From the NCBI GenBank assembly GCA_948567375.1, contig OX419760.1, forward strand, positions 8,556,001-8,620,000: 64,000 bases of DNA. The letters are read 5' to 3'. Shown here piece by piece: positions 41,590 through 54,870 of the stretch. The notes beneath the pieces were generated by a model. It ran no database searches. It was not told the origin of the DNA and was given only the letters and a program-made list of their open reading frames with translations. The DNA is from Lunularia cruciata. Taxonomy: Eukaryota > Streptophyta > Marchantiopsida > Lunulariales > Lunulariaceae. Numbering within the stretch: position 1 is the first letter of the stretch; the number at the start of each line of letters is the position of its first letter. The position numbers and the translations under genes were made by a program.

Positions 41590-44500
41590 AAAGTGGTTTC
41601 TCTACCTTCTATGATACATCTTCAACTTATCATGGTTAATCCTATCAAAGTGTCTTCCTCCTAGCTCCTTGAGATTGTAGGTGTAATTGCCCCACACCTT
41701 CTCCACTATGAAAGGTCCAAAGTACTTAGAAAAAAACTTCTTTTGCACTCTCTTGAACCAAATAGAATCAAACAACATCACCTAATCACCTTCTTTGAAA
41801 GGCTCCACCTTCTTCTTGCCTTGCCTCTTGTCGTAGCTCTCCGTTTGTTTCCTTTGGGCTTGCTTAACTCAAACCATAGCAACTACTCTTGCCTCTTCCA
41901 ACTCCATGAGTTGTTCCTTCCTTGACTTCTTTGCATCACCTCCTTGTGATTTCTTCAATCTCCTATGAATGCTTTGGAAGGTAGGAAGATCAAAGTGAAT
42001 AAGTAAGGTAGACTCAATACCATATACCAATTGAAATGGAGAATACACAATGGAAGTCTTCATGGTTGTCCTATACTCCCACAAAACTGCATGAATCCTC
42101 TTGTCCTAATGATGTTTAGCCCCCTCCATTTTTGCATCTTTCGCCAACATCATGCACAAGGTCTGATTGGTTCTCTCTGCCAAGCCATTGGAATTTGGCT
42201 TATAGGATGTAGTTACTCTATGTGTGATAGAGAAATGTCGTAGCATGGCTGTAGTAATAATTCCTGTAAACTCTCCTCCTCTATCAAAAACCAACTCCAA
42301 AGGGCATCCAAACCTAGTGATAATGTGTTCATAAAGAAATCTACCAACTTCATCTTCATTCTTGTCCCTCAATGGTCTAGCCTCAACCCACTTGGTAAGA
42401 TAATCAATAACTACCACAATATACCAGGATACTTCATACCATGACAATAGGAGTATCATCCACCTTGCTAGTCTCCCTTCAACATTAGGCTTGTTTAATA
42501 TGTACTTCAAAGCCTTGTGATCCATGACAATGGTGGCTTTCCCTCCACTCAAGTAGTGTCTAAACTTCTTGAGACCAAAGATCACTGCCAACCCTTCTTT
42601 CTCTGTGATAGAGTGTTCTTTTCTGCTGAAACCATCTGCCTACTAGCATAAGCTATTGGATGATCATACCCATCTTGGTCTAATTGACTAAGAGTGCATC
42701 CTATGGCTACATTAGAAGCATCAATGTAGAGTATGAAAGGCTTACTCCAATCAGGTTTAGCAAGAATTGGAGCTACAAGGGATTGCTTGAGCTCCTCAAA
42801 AGCTTTGAAAGCCTCCTTGTCCTCTAAAATCACCATGTAATCTACACTCTTCTTCATGCAGATGGTCAATGCATAAGCCTTGTTGGAAAATGAGAAGATG
42901 AACCTCCTATAGTACCCAACCATCCCCAATAATTAGCATAACTTTGTTGAGCTTGAAGGGAATGGAAGGTCTGAGATTTTCCTCACCTTCTTAGGATCAA
43001 CTACTATTCCATCCTTGGAGATGATGTGCCCTAAAAGTAGACCTTCTTCACATCCAAAAATGCACTTCTTTGGGTTGAGTGATGCATTTGCCTCATCCAA
43101 GCATTGCAAGACCTTGATTAGGTGCTCAAAGTGCTCCTCCTTGCTCCCATAGACACAAAAGTCATCAATCAAGTCTCTAACAAATTTCCTAATGAAAGGT
43201 TCAAATACCTTGTTCATGAACCGTTGGAATGTGGCTAGAGCATTACAAAGCCCAAAAGGCATGACCTTGAAAGTATAAGTTCCCCAAGGTGTGGTGAATG
43301 CGGTGAGTTTTTGATGCTCTGGTGCAATCTTGATTTGGTTATATCCATTATAACCATCTCCAAAACTATACCTCTCATGACCTACAACCTCCTCCAAGAT
43401 CTTATCAATGAATGGCAATGCGTAGTAGTCCTTCTTGGTAATAGCATTGAGTTGCTTGTAATCCACACATACCCAAAGCTTGCCATTCTTTTTCTTCACA
43501 ATGACAATTGGAGATACCCATTCTGAACTCTCCACCTCAAAGATAAATTTGGCCTCCTTGAGCTTGTCAATCTCCTCCTTCACAACCAAAGATATTAGTG
43601 GGCTACTGCAACGTTGCTTTTGGTGGATTGGTCTTGCATGTAACTCTACCTCTATCTTGTGCTCCTCCAAGGTGACTTCTTTCAAATCCTTGTAACTAAA
43701 AGAAAACACATGGATGAACTTGCAAAAAATCTCCTCAAATCTCACCTTCTCCTCCTTGGTAACATTTGGGCCATACTTGAGGGTAGCTAATCTTCTCTCT
43801 ACCTCCTCAAATGTCAATGGTGATTTATCTGGGTCCTTCAAAACCTTTGGCTTAGGTGAAAAATCCATAGCATACAAGGGATACACATCTGAATCCAATT
43901 CAGATTCATTCTCCTCCATGGAAGTCTCCTCCTCCATGCTTGTGTCCACACTTGAAGCTCTTTCTTCAGAATCTGATTCCCAATAATCAAAAGATGGTGT
44001 ATTTGAATGTGAAGTGTTGGTTGTGTTAGTCATAGGAATTGTGACTCTATGGTTTGATGGCCCAATCCTCAAGTAGCCTTTGTGCCATCAATCAGTTGTG
44101 CATGTTGCTCTCAACCATGGCCTCCCAAGAAGTAAGTCATAGCTTGAATCCTTCAAGACTTGGAAAGTCATGAGATTTTGAACTCCTATAATTGAAACTA
44201 CCACCTTGTCCATCACTCCTACTAGTCGAACTTGTTGTTTGTTTGCCATGCTCACCACAAATGTTGAAGGTCTTGTGGGTATCATACCCAACTTCTTCAT
44301 CAACCTTTCTGACATGGCATTCATTGTTGATCCTCCATTAACCAATGCATCCTTGATGTTATGACCATTTACTCTCACATCAATCTTGGAGGCATATTCA
44401 CAAGCCTCTCATGGTGTTGGTTTGGCATCCACCACCCCCGTTGATACTGGAGCTTTTGCCTTCTTCTTCCTCTTGCTCCTTGTAGAAATCAAACCACTAT

Positions 44501-45870
44501 TAAGCTTCTTTCTCAAAGTAGGATTCAAAGCAATCAATTGCCCCACTGTGATGTTAGCCTTGTGACTACCAACATCCTCCAAGACATTGTAGTTCCATTG
44601 TTGCTTTGAGATCAAGAAGTCCTCCATCCCCAACTTCTTCCTTGGAGTCTTTGTTGTTGATGGTGTTGAAGTGCTTGTGCAAGTGCTCCTAATAGGCATA
44701 GGAGTATCTTGGCTAGGAGTAAATCCTTGAGAAGAGTGCACATCCTCTGCAAACCGAGCTCTCTTCTTCTCTTGTGCCAAAAGCTCCAAATTAAGACTCT
44801 TGGAGTTTGAGCACTCTCCTTTCTCATACTTGCTCTCAACCACATCTATTGATGTTATCTCCTTACCTTTATTTAGATTATGCGCCACTTGGGTTTCACT
44901 ACCTCCCTCTTTCCCTCTATTGGCTCTTTCATAACCCCTTCTTCCATGGTAAGTGGAATTTGGGCAATTCCTTAGGATGCGACCTCTTCCTCCACAACCA
45001 AAACAATTTCTCTCATTAAAATTGTTGGTTAGTTTGCCTCCTCTATATGGATAACTTCCATAACTCCTAGGTCCTCTCCCCACATTCTGATCCACCTCTC
45101 TCTTCTCCCATAGTTGCACCACATTGATCTTGAGATTTGCAAGTTGTTCTATGATGATTTGAAGTGGATCCTTTGGTGGAGGTGCAAGAACTATAGCAAC
45201 TACTACTTGTGGTGCAATCCTTGCACCAAAGTATTAAAAGTTCCACCATACTTGTAACCTTGAGGAGGATGCACAACCTCCTTCACCACCAAATCACTCT
45301 CATCCCCTTCTAAACTCTCCTCCATATGAATTCCAATCTTGATAGCTTCAACCTTGGAAGAAGGTTTCTCATATCTCACCTTGCTTCTAATTTGTGGTCT
45401 CAATCTTCCCATAAAATTCTCGATGAGCATGGCCCCTATGCCAATCATAGTAGTCTCCATATCATCCCCCCCCCTTCCTCAACACTATGCAAAATCTGGA
45501 CTCTTACTTCTCCACTCTTTCCACATAGACTCTCACTTTCTCTCCATCTCCTTGTTTAAGAAAGGTAACCTCACTCATCAATCTCTCCTAACTCTCATCA
45601 CTCTCATCCGGAAGAAAGTTCTCAATGAGTGTTGAAGTCAAACTCTCCTAAGACTTTTCTTCCCCATCTCTCCTCTCTCTCTTTTGGTATTCAGACTCAT
45701 ACCATGTAAGTATTGCATCCTCAAAGAACTTTGGTAATAATTAGGCTCACTCATTCTTCCTCCTCTAATTGTGTCCTATGCAAGATCTCTTGAAGTCTCT
45801 CACAAAGGCCTCCACATCTTCTCCATCCTTGCCAAAGAAAACCGGAAGTTCTCCATCTTAACTCCTCACT
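41590..45870 (-). pseudogene. A3 gag-pol, decayed
   Basis: Order on the minus strand: gag (45860-45130, with a C8 run near 45470 and frame changes), knuckle CFGCGGRGRILRNC (about 45010; the knuckle His is Arg), protease (LVNGGSTMNAM near 44330, so the Asp of DGG is Asn), RT (PFGLCNALATF, LIDDFCVYG), and RNase H (YIDASNVAIG, where the usual TDAS Asp stays). Next comes the integrase core, entered directly at IVVVIDYLTKW (about 42415). Compared with A2 about 600 bp are gone there, including the zinc finger and first catalytic Asp. The integrase ends near 41870 with a stop where A2 has QAQRKQ-type sequence beyond, and its C-terminal remnant reaches about 41590. Confidence 0.85.
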
Positions 45871-46083
45871 ATCTTTCTTTTCTCTCAAATTTTTTTTTCT
45901 TTTCTCTCACTCTATAACTAATAGAGTATACACATGACTAACACCATCTGAGAATTATCTACCTTAGGGAACACAAAAGGTTCAGGTTGCTCTAGAATTT
46001 CTATAGCAACATCAAATCCTAGAGTGCATATTAATGAACTCTCATGGATAGTTTATCAATAAGTTGAAAGATTATCTCTATCA

Positions 46084-46545
46084 CTAATCTTGAGAAATAG
46101 TTGATGAAGGTGATAGTATTTCTATAGTTGTACTAAGACTCTCTCCAAGATCCTTTACCAAAGTCTCCAAAAGTGTTTTTACTCCACTACACTCATGTCC
46201 TTTTGGAAGTCCTTCCACTCCACAAACCTCACACAACTCCTTGGTCTTAGATCTTCTCCCTCCTAATCTTGGTGAAGAAGGTCCAACATGCAAACCCAAG
46301 TCAAGTAAGCCTCTCTTTTCTCTCAATCTCTTGCTCTCAAAATTCAATGGATATGAACTTGCCTTATGTCCCTTCTGTCCACATAAAAAGCACTTATACT
46401 CACTCTTTCTTCCCAATGGTGTAGGTTTTTGGATCCTCTCAACACTCTTTTCAAATTTTATTCTAAACTCTCTTCTCCTCAAATCCATCCCTATAATCAT
46501 CTCAAACCGTTGGGGAACCTTGTATAGCCTTAATTTCTACTCTTG
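46084..46545 (-). pseudogene. A3 copy of leader ORF 2 (zinc knuckle)
   Basis: Counterpart of 27057-27534. Open for 138 codons from 46500. The knuckle reads CFLCGQKGHKASSYP with the last Cys lost; the second cluster CEVCGVEGLPKGHEC is intact. A TAG at about 46525 interrupts the upstream part. Conservation of most of the reading in an old copy supports that the ORF was once coding. Confidence 0.6.
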
Positions 46546-47407
46546 GTGACCCTCTATGTTCCCAAGATGAGTCTAAACACTCAAACATGTTTTTTGTTGC
46601 TCTCACACTCCTCATGTATGAAATCTAAACTCTGCAAAATTGACCATTCCTCACAATGTCAATCAAATCTTGCAACAAGTATGTTACAATCCTCTGAAAT
46701 TTTTCAAACTTGATCACAACTCTAGGTTATCTCTCCTTGCAAAATTTCAAATCTTTTTGTTGAGCCGTTTGCCCTAGGCACCTTTCTATTCAGCACACAT
46801 ATTTCAGATTTGGTCAAAAAACCACCCCACTCACTTTAAAAACTTATAACTCTCTACTCAAGAATGATCTCTATCTAATCTTTGTCTCAACAGGTAGGAT
46901 ACAATGCACTAAATTTTATTGAAAAGTTTCATTACAATCCCTTGAAAATTGAAGAAATGATAGACTCTATAAAAAATTTCAAAGAGCATGCAGTTGCAGG
47001 AGCAATTTACCCTATCAATTTTCAAAAATTCTAGCCTAGTGTTCATAACAGCTCTCACAATAGTTTCAAGTGTGCTAACTAAAGGATAACCCAAGCTATC
47101 ATGCGTAGAAATTTCAAGTCCAGATCCTAAACTTGAGATTTTGCCCAAAATCACCTTAATCCCCAAAATCTGCACTCCACCTCACACAATCTCTCCAAAT
47201 CCTCTCAAATGTACAAGATGTACAAAATCACCTCAAAGACATCATAATGAAATACATGGTATAAAAATGGGTCCAAATTCTCCGACATAAGTTCAGCTCC
47301 TAAAGTTCTCTCCAAGTGAGCTCTCATAGCCTCCTTCTGTCTAACATAGAATTGTACGTGGAACATTATCTTGCCTTCTAGAGAGGTCTCGGCAACCGAA
47401 CCAAAAA

Positions 47408-48105
47408 TGTGAGCCGGCCTGTCTCTCACTCAAGATGAACCTCTAATGGCTATTATGGTAGCACACCATGGACTAAGAAAGCAAGGAACCCCAACTCCAA
47501 CACACTCCTCCAAGGCTAACACTCCAAGACTCAAGACATAGCTCACTAGAGAACTCAATAAGAGAGATAGTTGCAAATGAAAAGATGATGAGTACTTCCT
47601 CACCCCTTGTTTATATACTTGTGAAATAATTACGCACCAAAGTTACTAATTACTGGAGTAACTCAAGTTACTAGACTAAAAGTCATGTAAAGTCAAAAAG
47701 TAAAAAGGAATATCCATCCACATGGGCATATTCCACTAAGCATGTGATCTTATCTTGACCCAACCACTAAGTCAAGGATTCCTTCACATGGGCTATCCTT
47801 GGACTGTAGAAGAATCCAAAACAAAAAGGCTTGTGGGCCCAAGAGTTCTCAACTCTTTCCTCAAAGCAAAAACCTAAGAATAATATCAAGTCAACACACT
47901 AGAATCCAAAATAGTGGTGCTCATCTTTTCCACTTCCTCTAAAGTAAGGTCTCCTCTATCTTAGCTATGACTAACTTTAGCTAATCATGATTAATGTAGA
48001 ACTATCATTTATCTCTATATAAATAATATCTCTCAAGTACTTGTAATACCAAGTTAAATATCACAATACCACACACATGCACATACCACACAAATGGGTG
48101 TTACA
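47408..48105 (-). repeat. A3 5' LTR (698 bp)
   Basis: Minus-strand TGTAACACCC at 48105 and CCGGCTCACA ending at 47408. The primer site region (TTGGTTCGGTTGCCGAGACC) lies at about 47385-47404. The plus-strand flank AGACA at 48106-48110 would be one half of the target duplication. Confidence 0.88.
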
Positions 48106-48245
48106 AGACAAAAAGCCAATGAGTGTCACTTGGAGTCTCTTAGCTAGAGTGGGTATGGCTTGATTGTTATCAATGCCCAATTTTTGGTAGATTGTTGAGT
48201 GAAAGATCAAATATTGATTTGATTTGAGTTGAGTTGATTTGAGTT
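48106..48245 (+). repeat. Fragment related to sequence upstream of element D
   Basis: From about 48113 the plus strand matches the minus strand of 8345-8220 in diverged form (GGAGTCTC, CTAGAGTGGGT, TGGCTTGA, GATTGTTGAGTGA). A3 therefore inserted into another copy of the D-associated repeat. The similarity fades after about 48240. Confidence 0.45.
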
Positions 48246-49816
48246 GATGAAGAACTGATTTATTGTGGCACTTTAGAGTTCATGTATGACTTATGTGTGA
48301 GTTGTGCTTCTATAGTGTATGATGTTGATAACAATGTATATTGTGTAGTGGTGTATATACGCACAACATCTTAGGTGGAGCAATATCTTCTTTACATCAA
48401 ACATCATATCCTTTCTCTAGAAGTGAGGGAAGAGATAATTTAACTTATTATCTATGGTTTTACAACCCTTTTTCAATTCAATTCAATTCTTTTCTTTGAG
48501 ATCTTCTCATGTGCACTTGTCCTTCCAATCTCAAGTATCCTTGTAGAATTTCATATAACATGCATACTTCTTGTATAATCTATCTCTTGTCATAGATTCT
48601 ACAAACCTTTTCCATGCCATACCAAATATGTAGCCATGTAACTAGAAGCTATGCTCTTTTGAATTGATTTTTTGCAATTGACTCTTATAACTAGTGTGAA
48701 ATTCTCTTGATCTTCTAAATAATCTAAAATCTACCCATAATAATAATACATCATGAAAACCTTTCATCTTCTACTTTCATTTTTCTTTTGGTGGAACGAG
48801 CAAAAGAAAAGGTAACCATTTTCTTGAGTTGATCTTGGAAAGTGCCGTATTTAGGAGATATACAAGACTTGAATTGGGATTGAGACAAGGATCTACATGG
48901 GAACAATGACTTGGATTTGGCGAGTGTGAATGGTTGTCCTCCATGTTTTCTACTAGTGCAATTTTATGAATGCAGAGTACTACAATTCAAGATGGAAATG
49001 GTTCGCGGTGCTTAGTGTTTGCACATCTATTAACTCTCAATGGCGCACACCAAATCTCACTCCCTAAATTTCAATTGATATGTCAACAACAACATGCAAC
49101 GGAATCAATTCAATTATCTCACTTTGGATCTATTCACCAACATGAATTTGGGATTTTGAAAGGGAAATTTTCAAATATCTCAAGTGTGTAGGATGTGCAT
49201 GTAATTGTTCCATGTAGCTCTTCTTATTACTCTAATTTTCCCTTGACCCATTCTCATAACTCTATTTTGTCATTTTATAATATATGTGTTAGTATTTTGA
49301 CCAATATCCTTCTTCTATTCTTTCAGAAAACACCCTATAAACTCTATAAATGAAACCACTCCCAAACTCATACCTAAATTTCATCACCCATACCCAAATT
49401 TCATCATCCGGATAATTTTTTATGGATGGTATTTAGTTATTGGCACTTTCTTTTTGGGTATCCGTAATTTTTTTGAAACGGACGTCCTTACCCATAGCGT
49501 TCTATCATTCTTAACTATAGAAATCCACTAATGAAAGGACAGCAAAAACTTTTGAGCTCCAACCCTAAGAATCGGGTCCAGCTTGCAAGTTTCTAGCAAT
49601 CCTAGAAACATCTTTTATGACATTTTGCAGCAAAACCGGTGTCCATGAGCCGGTAATCAACCGGTGTGCAGTGTGCACTAAAACTATCAAGATTAGAAAC
49701 ATGGGCGGTGCTTGTAGAAACCATTGGGACTAGAAACTTGGGTGTTGCTCGGAGCATTCGGGTTAGAAACCCTAAGGAAATCGGATAGAAATGTCTGTCC
49801 AAACGTTATATACAAG
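48246..49816. other. Intergenic, no gene seen
   Basis: AT-rich non-coding sequence. A TAGAAAC word recurs at intervals in 49697-49780, within a region of short imperfect repeats. The open stretches 48970-49191 and 49602-49802 have no protein-like features. Confidence 0.5.
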
Positions 49817-49987
49817 GAAAAATGAAGGATGGGAAGACCCCATCAAGCCAGACAAGGGAGAGACAAAAAAAAGGTAACATGGGGCTAAACTCCAATAGCG
49901 TTTATATAAGAAATATGCCCTACCGGACCTAAGATATCCAAACTATGCAAATCGTATGGTCTCCACACAATTGGAGCATCCGAAGAT
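49817..49987 (-). mobile_element. 5'-truncated LINE tail
   Basis: About 170 bp matching the 3' end of the LINE at 55699-59720: the last coding residues (WRPYDLHSLDILGPVGHIS), the stop region and the 3' end (GGGGTCTTCC, CCATCCTTCATTTTTCC). It lacks the 66-bp minisatellite insertion of the full copy. 5' truncation is usual for LINE copies. Confidence 0.75.
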
Positions 49988-52874
49988 CCAAAACAAACGG
50001 GAAACAGAATCTAGTAAACTAGTCGGACCCCGAAAGTGAAAGATAAATTGTATAATTTTGATCTCAACCCTAAGAACCAGTTTGCATCCAACTTGCGCAT
50101 TGATGTCCTCTCAACCACATTTGTTATGACTGTCTTTGCCACGTGAGGGCAAGAGCAATCCCCAATAACTAAACTAATTCAGGCAACATCATTCAACTAG
50201 GGTTGGGACTCATCGTTCTGACGGAGTGGTGGGTCTTGGAATGTCAAGTACTAGACGAATCAGGGACTGGGTGCACGACACCCGGCGGAAAGTACTGTTA
50301 TAGAAGTAGATGTACATGCGCCTGGCCTTTGTGATAGGACCGGACGGAAAGACACAATTTTCTTATTATATAGTAGATTAATTCAAATAAAGTTTAACAT
50401 CCGTGCTCATGTTGTTGATAAACTCGTGAGAATCTCACCTCTACTTCATAAAATTGAAACTTTGCACTTTAATTTCTCTAGACCCCATCTTCCGTTAATT
50501 ATTAGATTCCAAGAAAACGTCCCATTTTATTGATCTCATCATTTATGCTCCTAGGTTAGTCAACGACCCATACTCTGGCCTTCGAAATGCATTCGTACTG
50601 TAGGGGTCCGCGTCCTTCATAAACTTATCCATAAGCAGATTGTCGTTCAAAAAGTCCCCAATTGCATCTATGTAAGAGGAACCGAAACATTTGCATTCAT
50701 TTGCTAGTACATAAAACATATCTCACTGATCTTTCATCTTTCATACATATCTCATGGCGTTTGGTCGATACTACTCTTGGAACAGGTGAAACACATATAC
50801 TAAAGTAGAAGTTAGATCATGTTAATGGACTTAGTCCCGTATCTTCCCATTGTCCTAAGATATCGAAATATATAGTTGTATCCCAACATGTTTAACATCT
50901 TTCTCATGTTTGGACGTAATTGAGAAAGATGGAGATGAAATCAAAGAGGAGGATAAATGTTCTCTTTCAATTCAACATCGTTCTCTAAAGATATGAATGT
51001 CAACCTTCGATATACAACAGTATATTTTCATTCCAATTTGAAAATTGCGCGGATGATTCACCAAACACTAACTTTCTTCTTTCATTTTCATCTAATCATC
51101 GATGACGAGAAGTACTGGGAGAGTCCGAGTTAAATATGTTGCAGAAGTTGCACCTTTATCGTGTGCAATTGTCGAGGCAAGGGCAATAACCACAGTCCAA
51201 GTGACCAGAACCGTACGTGAGCAACTGGAAGTGCAACTGGACACGATACCTACGTGTACTCCCCCCACACCACTAAGTACTGCAGTTGTACTGGACTGAG
51301 TACGCAAGTCTCATTCGCTACAGTAGGTTGTATAGCTGGCAATGCCATGCTGACTTGGTTGTGTCTCCAAGTCACCCTGTTGCTTGGGTCCAACACAGTA
51401 CCAAACCACGTAAGGTCTACCCCAGACTGAATGTTCGGGGAGTGCCCACAAACAAGCATTTGTCCGCTCAGATGTTTAGAATGTAGTACAAGTCCATTTC
51501 GTGCAGGAGAAAACAAACTATCCACCAAGTATAATAACTCGCTCTTATATTCATCCTTTAGATACCTAATGAGATTATTATTTCAAGATTTATATTATGA
51601 TGTAAAAATAATAAAAACTACAGAAAAAGATAAAATATCTTGGATACCAAAGGGAAAATAAATGTCATTTCATTACAAATATAGTTAGGTAGTAAAATGC
51701 AAGTTGGTCTACGCTAGTTGGATGCCCATACCATGAATTTATTCAGAATAATATTAATTCAAGTATGATTCCGATATCCTTTCTCTATAAATATATTCAT
51801 ATCATCTGCGATTTATCAAATTCGATATATTCACCAACAATAATCTATTGTATAACTTGGGCTTTCCGATAAACCCCATTTTCAGGTGGTGATGCGGATA
51901 TAGCAAACTAATTCAAAGAGGGCGGAGTGCCAGTGAAATCACCATGTTATCTAATACGAAAACTAACGAAATTTCCATGCGTAGATTTCGGGAATGCTGG
52001 AACCAGGAAAATAGAGGCATAACCCGCAAAAAGATCGAGTGAAATGAAGGTTCCAGCATATTCCTTCGAAACATTGCCACGGTGGTTGCAAAGTAGTTTG
52101 ACCTGGCCATCGGTTGCTCTATTTTAGTCTATTTAATTTAATTTAATTTTAAAATCAAAATTTTAAAACCTAATGTATGCCATAATAGCCAAGACTCCAG
52201 CTCAGACTCTGGACGTCCTAGAGCTATGGCCAGGACGGGATTGCGCGTGTGGAGACCTTCACTCGTCCTTTCGTACACTTGATGCATTTGGATTTCGTTA
52301 GTGCGATGGAATATCCGGTAGTTGGTTTTGCTGAGTCAATCGGATGATAGATCGATCTGGTAGGGGTCGCCTAGGTCCTATTTCATTGTTGATGATATGT
52401 GAGATCTTTGCAACTTTTAAGGTTGCTCAGTAAGAATCACATGTGAATTCCTTCGTCCGGAACCGATCTTCGCCGTCGCCGATCCCAGGTCGGTTTTTAA
52501 GTTGCAAATTTGATTTCCCCTTCTGTTGTCAAGTCAATGTTCCGCTGTTGATCTCGGCTTTTTCTCGTTTTCCCCAGCATTTATGGTTCTTATGTCCTCT
52601 GTGTCATTACCAGCTAATATTCTAATTGTCGGTAATAGGGCTGTGGCTTCTATAATTTGATGCATTCTGTGACAGTGCCTTAATTGTATTGTTTAGATTT
52701 CACTGTGTTGGCCAAGCCCTAGTTTTCTCTCTGGAGAAGTAGTGCATCACAGTTTGGGGTTGAGATTGAGATCAGAACTGTATGCCGCTGGCTCCTCTTC
52801 TTATGCAGGAATTAGGCAAATAACGGGGGCCACTCGTACGCGAATGCGTTAAGGGTACTAGTAGTGTTTTTACT
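49988..52874. other. Upstream region of MSRA5, no other gene seen
   Basis: No recognisable transposon domain, in contrast to the flanks. The part 52130-52175 is a very AT-rich TTTAATTTAA-type tract with an ATTTTAAAATC/AATTTTAAAA palindrome. The short open stretches at 51092-51528 and 52443-52625 could not be matched to any family. The promoter and 5' UTR of MSRA5 should lie in the last few hundred bases. Confidence 0.5.
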
Positions 52875-54870
52875 ATGGGTCGGTTCAATGGTGGAGATGT
52901 TATATTTCATTTGCTGCTAGTTGGATCTCTATGCCATCTTTCGCTCGCAATTCGAGCTCCTGAAATTCATTTGAAGAAAAGCATTGTCGAGGAGAAGCCG
53001 AGGAAGTTAGCTACGTTTGCTCTGGGAAGCTTTTGGAGGGGGGAAGCGGTGTTTGGATGTCTTCAGGGAGTGGTGAGAACTCGGGTGGGGTACTGTGGAG
53101 GGATCAAGGTCAATCCTGATTACCACAACATCGGCGATCATGCGGAATCCGTTGAGGTGTGTGATGGATTCTTCAATCTTTAGCTTCATCTTTCCACCTT
53201 TGGTATGTTTTATCCACTTTGTAAGTCCTCGATTTTCAATGAGTACCCAGGACCTTACAAATTGAGGACTTCTACTTGTAGCAGAAGCTTCAGTCTAAAT
53301 TGAATCCTCTTTGAACCGTCCTGTTTAGTTTTTTATTGAGTTGCTAAGTCTTGGTTATTCTCGGCATTGAGAGGTTTTGAAGTATCAGGTAGATGCAAGT
53401 GCTTACCTTTCCCCACTAAGGCGTTACTCTTGCTGCACCAGTTCTGAAAGGTCTAATTTTACCTCCATTCGCAGATCGAGTACGACTCCTCAGTCATAAG
53501 ATATGAACAATTACTCGACGTATTCTGGGCGAGTCACGATCCTACGCAAACCTTTGGGCAAGGCCCGGATGTTGGAGAGCAGTACAGGTAGGTGCTGTGA
53601 GATGTCATGGATCTCAGGATTTTTACAATGAGGAACAAGTTTCTGATTTTCAGTAGCTGTCATCCGCAGTGTTTGATGTCAAGGTCCTCTAAGTTGCATC
53701 CTCTGGCTGAATTTATGTATTCAAACCTTCACACTGGATGCTTTTTCTGATTTGATAGGCTTCAATTAGCGGGTTGTGTAGGGCCAGTAGTTCACCTATC
53801 GCATGCATGAAGTACTGCCAGTACCTTCTGTTGCCATATCTCTTTCTGGTCACTATCACTTGTAATGTGCAGTGTTTCCCCTCACCGTTCGTCTGAGTTC
53901 CCTCAATTAGCTGCTCTTTGACCTGAACCCTTAGATATCTTTCTGGCAGATTGTACTGATATGTTACAGCTTGAATTACATACAGATCAATTATTTTCAC
54001 TCAGGACGATGAGGAAGTAAGGCTTGCTAGTCTCAGTAAGCAGAGAGAACAAACAAGACTGACCGAGCAGATGGTCCTCACAAAAATCGTCCCTCTTGTT
54101 ATGTTTTATCCAGCGGAAGCAGAACATCAGGTAAGCTCTCTCAAACCGATGTTCCATCAGCTGACCCGGTCGAAGTAGATAGTGAATCTAAATCTTGACT
54201 AATATCATGTTCTTCTTGAATAGTCGAGGATAAATTTGTAACAGAACTAAAGAATCCTAGTACACAGGAAACCGGTGGTTGCTTATAGGAGTTCAGATGG
54301 TAGTTGGACTTAAGAACTTTTTACCAAAATTAATCTCTGATACTTCGGATCAGTGGGATCACTCAAAGCAGCGAGATTGTAACCTTCGTACAGGTTGCTG
54401 GCTTTCCATGAATCTCGTTCCCCGTGTCTACGATGTAGTGAAACCTGAGAAGCAATACCTCAGCAAGTATTTTTCAGTGATCATGTGAATAATAAAACCT
54501 TCACTCACATTCGTTAGAAAGAGGGGCTTGTCTGCTTGTAGCCTGAGTCATGGACCCTCGTTCAGTGCTCGGAAACTAAGTGCCCTGTCCGGCAATAAGT
54601 AAAACTATCTCCGGGACTTTCTTATCGTACAAGCTATTTGAACTAATTATTATCAAACTTGTGCAGAAATTCGTCCTGAGGAGAAATCCATTGCTGCTTC
54701 AGTTGCTGGGAGAATCGACTGATTTTGAGCTTATCAATTCTACCACTGCAAGCAAAATGAACAGCTACGTGGCTGGCATGTGTCCTCAGCCAGTGTCAAA
54801 GCTGATAGAAGCTAAAATTCGCCCACTCCTGAATAGCAGACCTAAGTTGCTTCGACTATTTGGGGAATAG
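52875..54870 (+). CDS. MSRA5: Peptide methionine sulfoxide reductase A5-like protein, four exons
   Basis: Exons inferred at 52875-53156, 53475-53587, 53986-54130 and 54667-54870, joined by GT/AG introns with phases that keep one frame: 247 residues, close to the roughly 250 of plant MSRA5. MsrA enzymes reduce methionine-S-sulfoxide in proteins. Residues 1-25 form a hydrophobic signal peptide ([15 protein letters not shown]), so the product enters the secretory pathway. The core has [59 protein letters not shown] and [10 protein letters not shown]. The catalytic motif GCFW of ordinary MsrA reads GSFW, with Ser in place of Cys, as I recall for the plant A5 group; activity is therefore uncertain. 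No stops or frame breaks: this is the only intact host gene in the window. Confidence 0.9.

Larger units (their letters stand above)
41216..48105 (-). mobile_element. Family A gypsy element on the minus strand (A3)
   Basis: 5' LTR 47408-48105 (698 bp, with a duplicated ACATACCACAC-type segment near its start), internal region, polypurine tract and a truncated 3' LTR 41216-41556. The outer 350 bp or so of the 3' LTR are missing exactly where the A1 LTR ends, so no target duplication can be checked. Older than A2: many stops and deletions. Internal order and ORFs are the same as in A2. Confidence 0.9.

Noticed and set aside
51092-51528. Overlapping short ORFs upstream of MSRA5
   Set aside because: No family recognised, both strands equally open, no start or splice context; likely chance in less AT-rich DNA.
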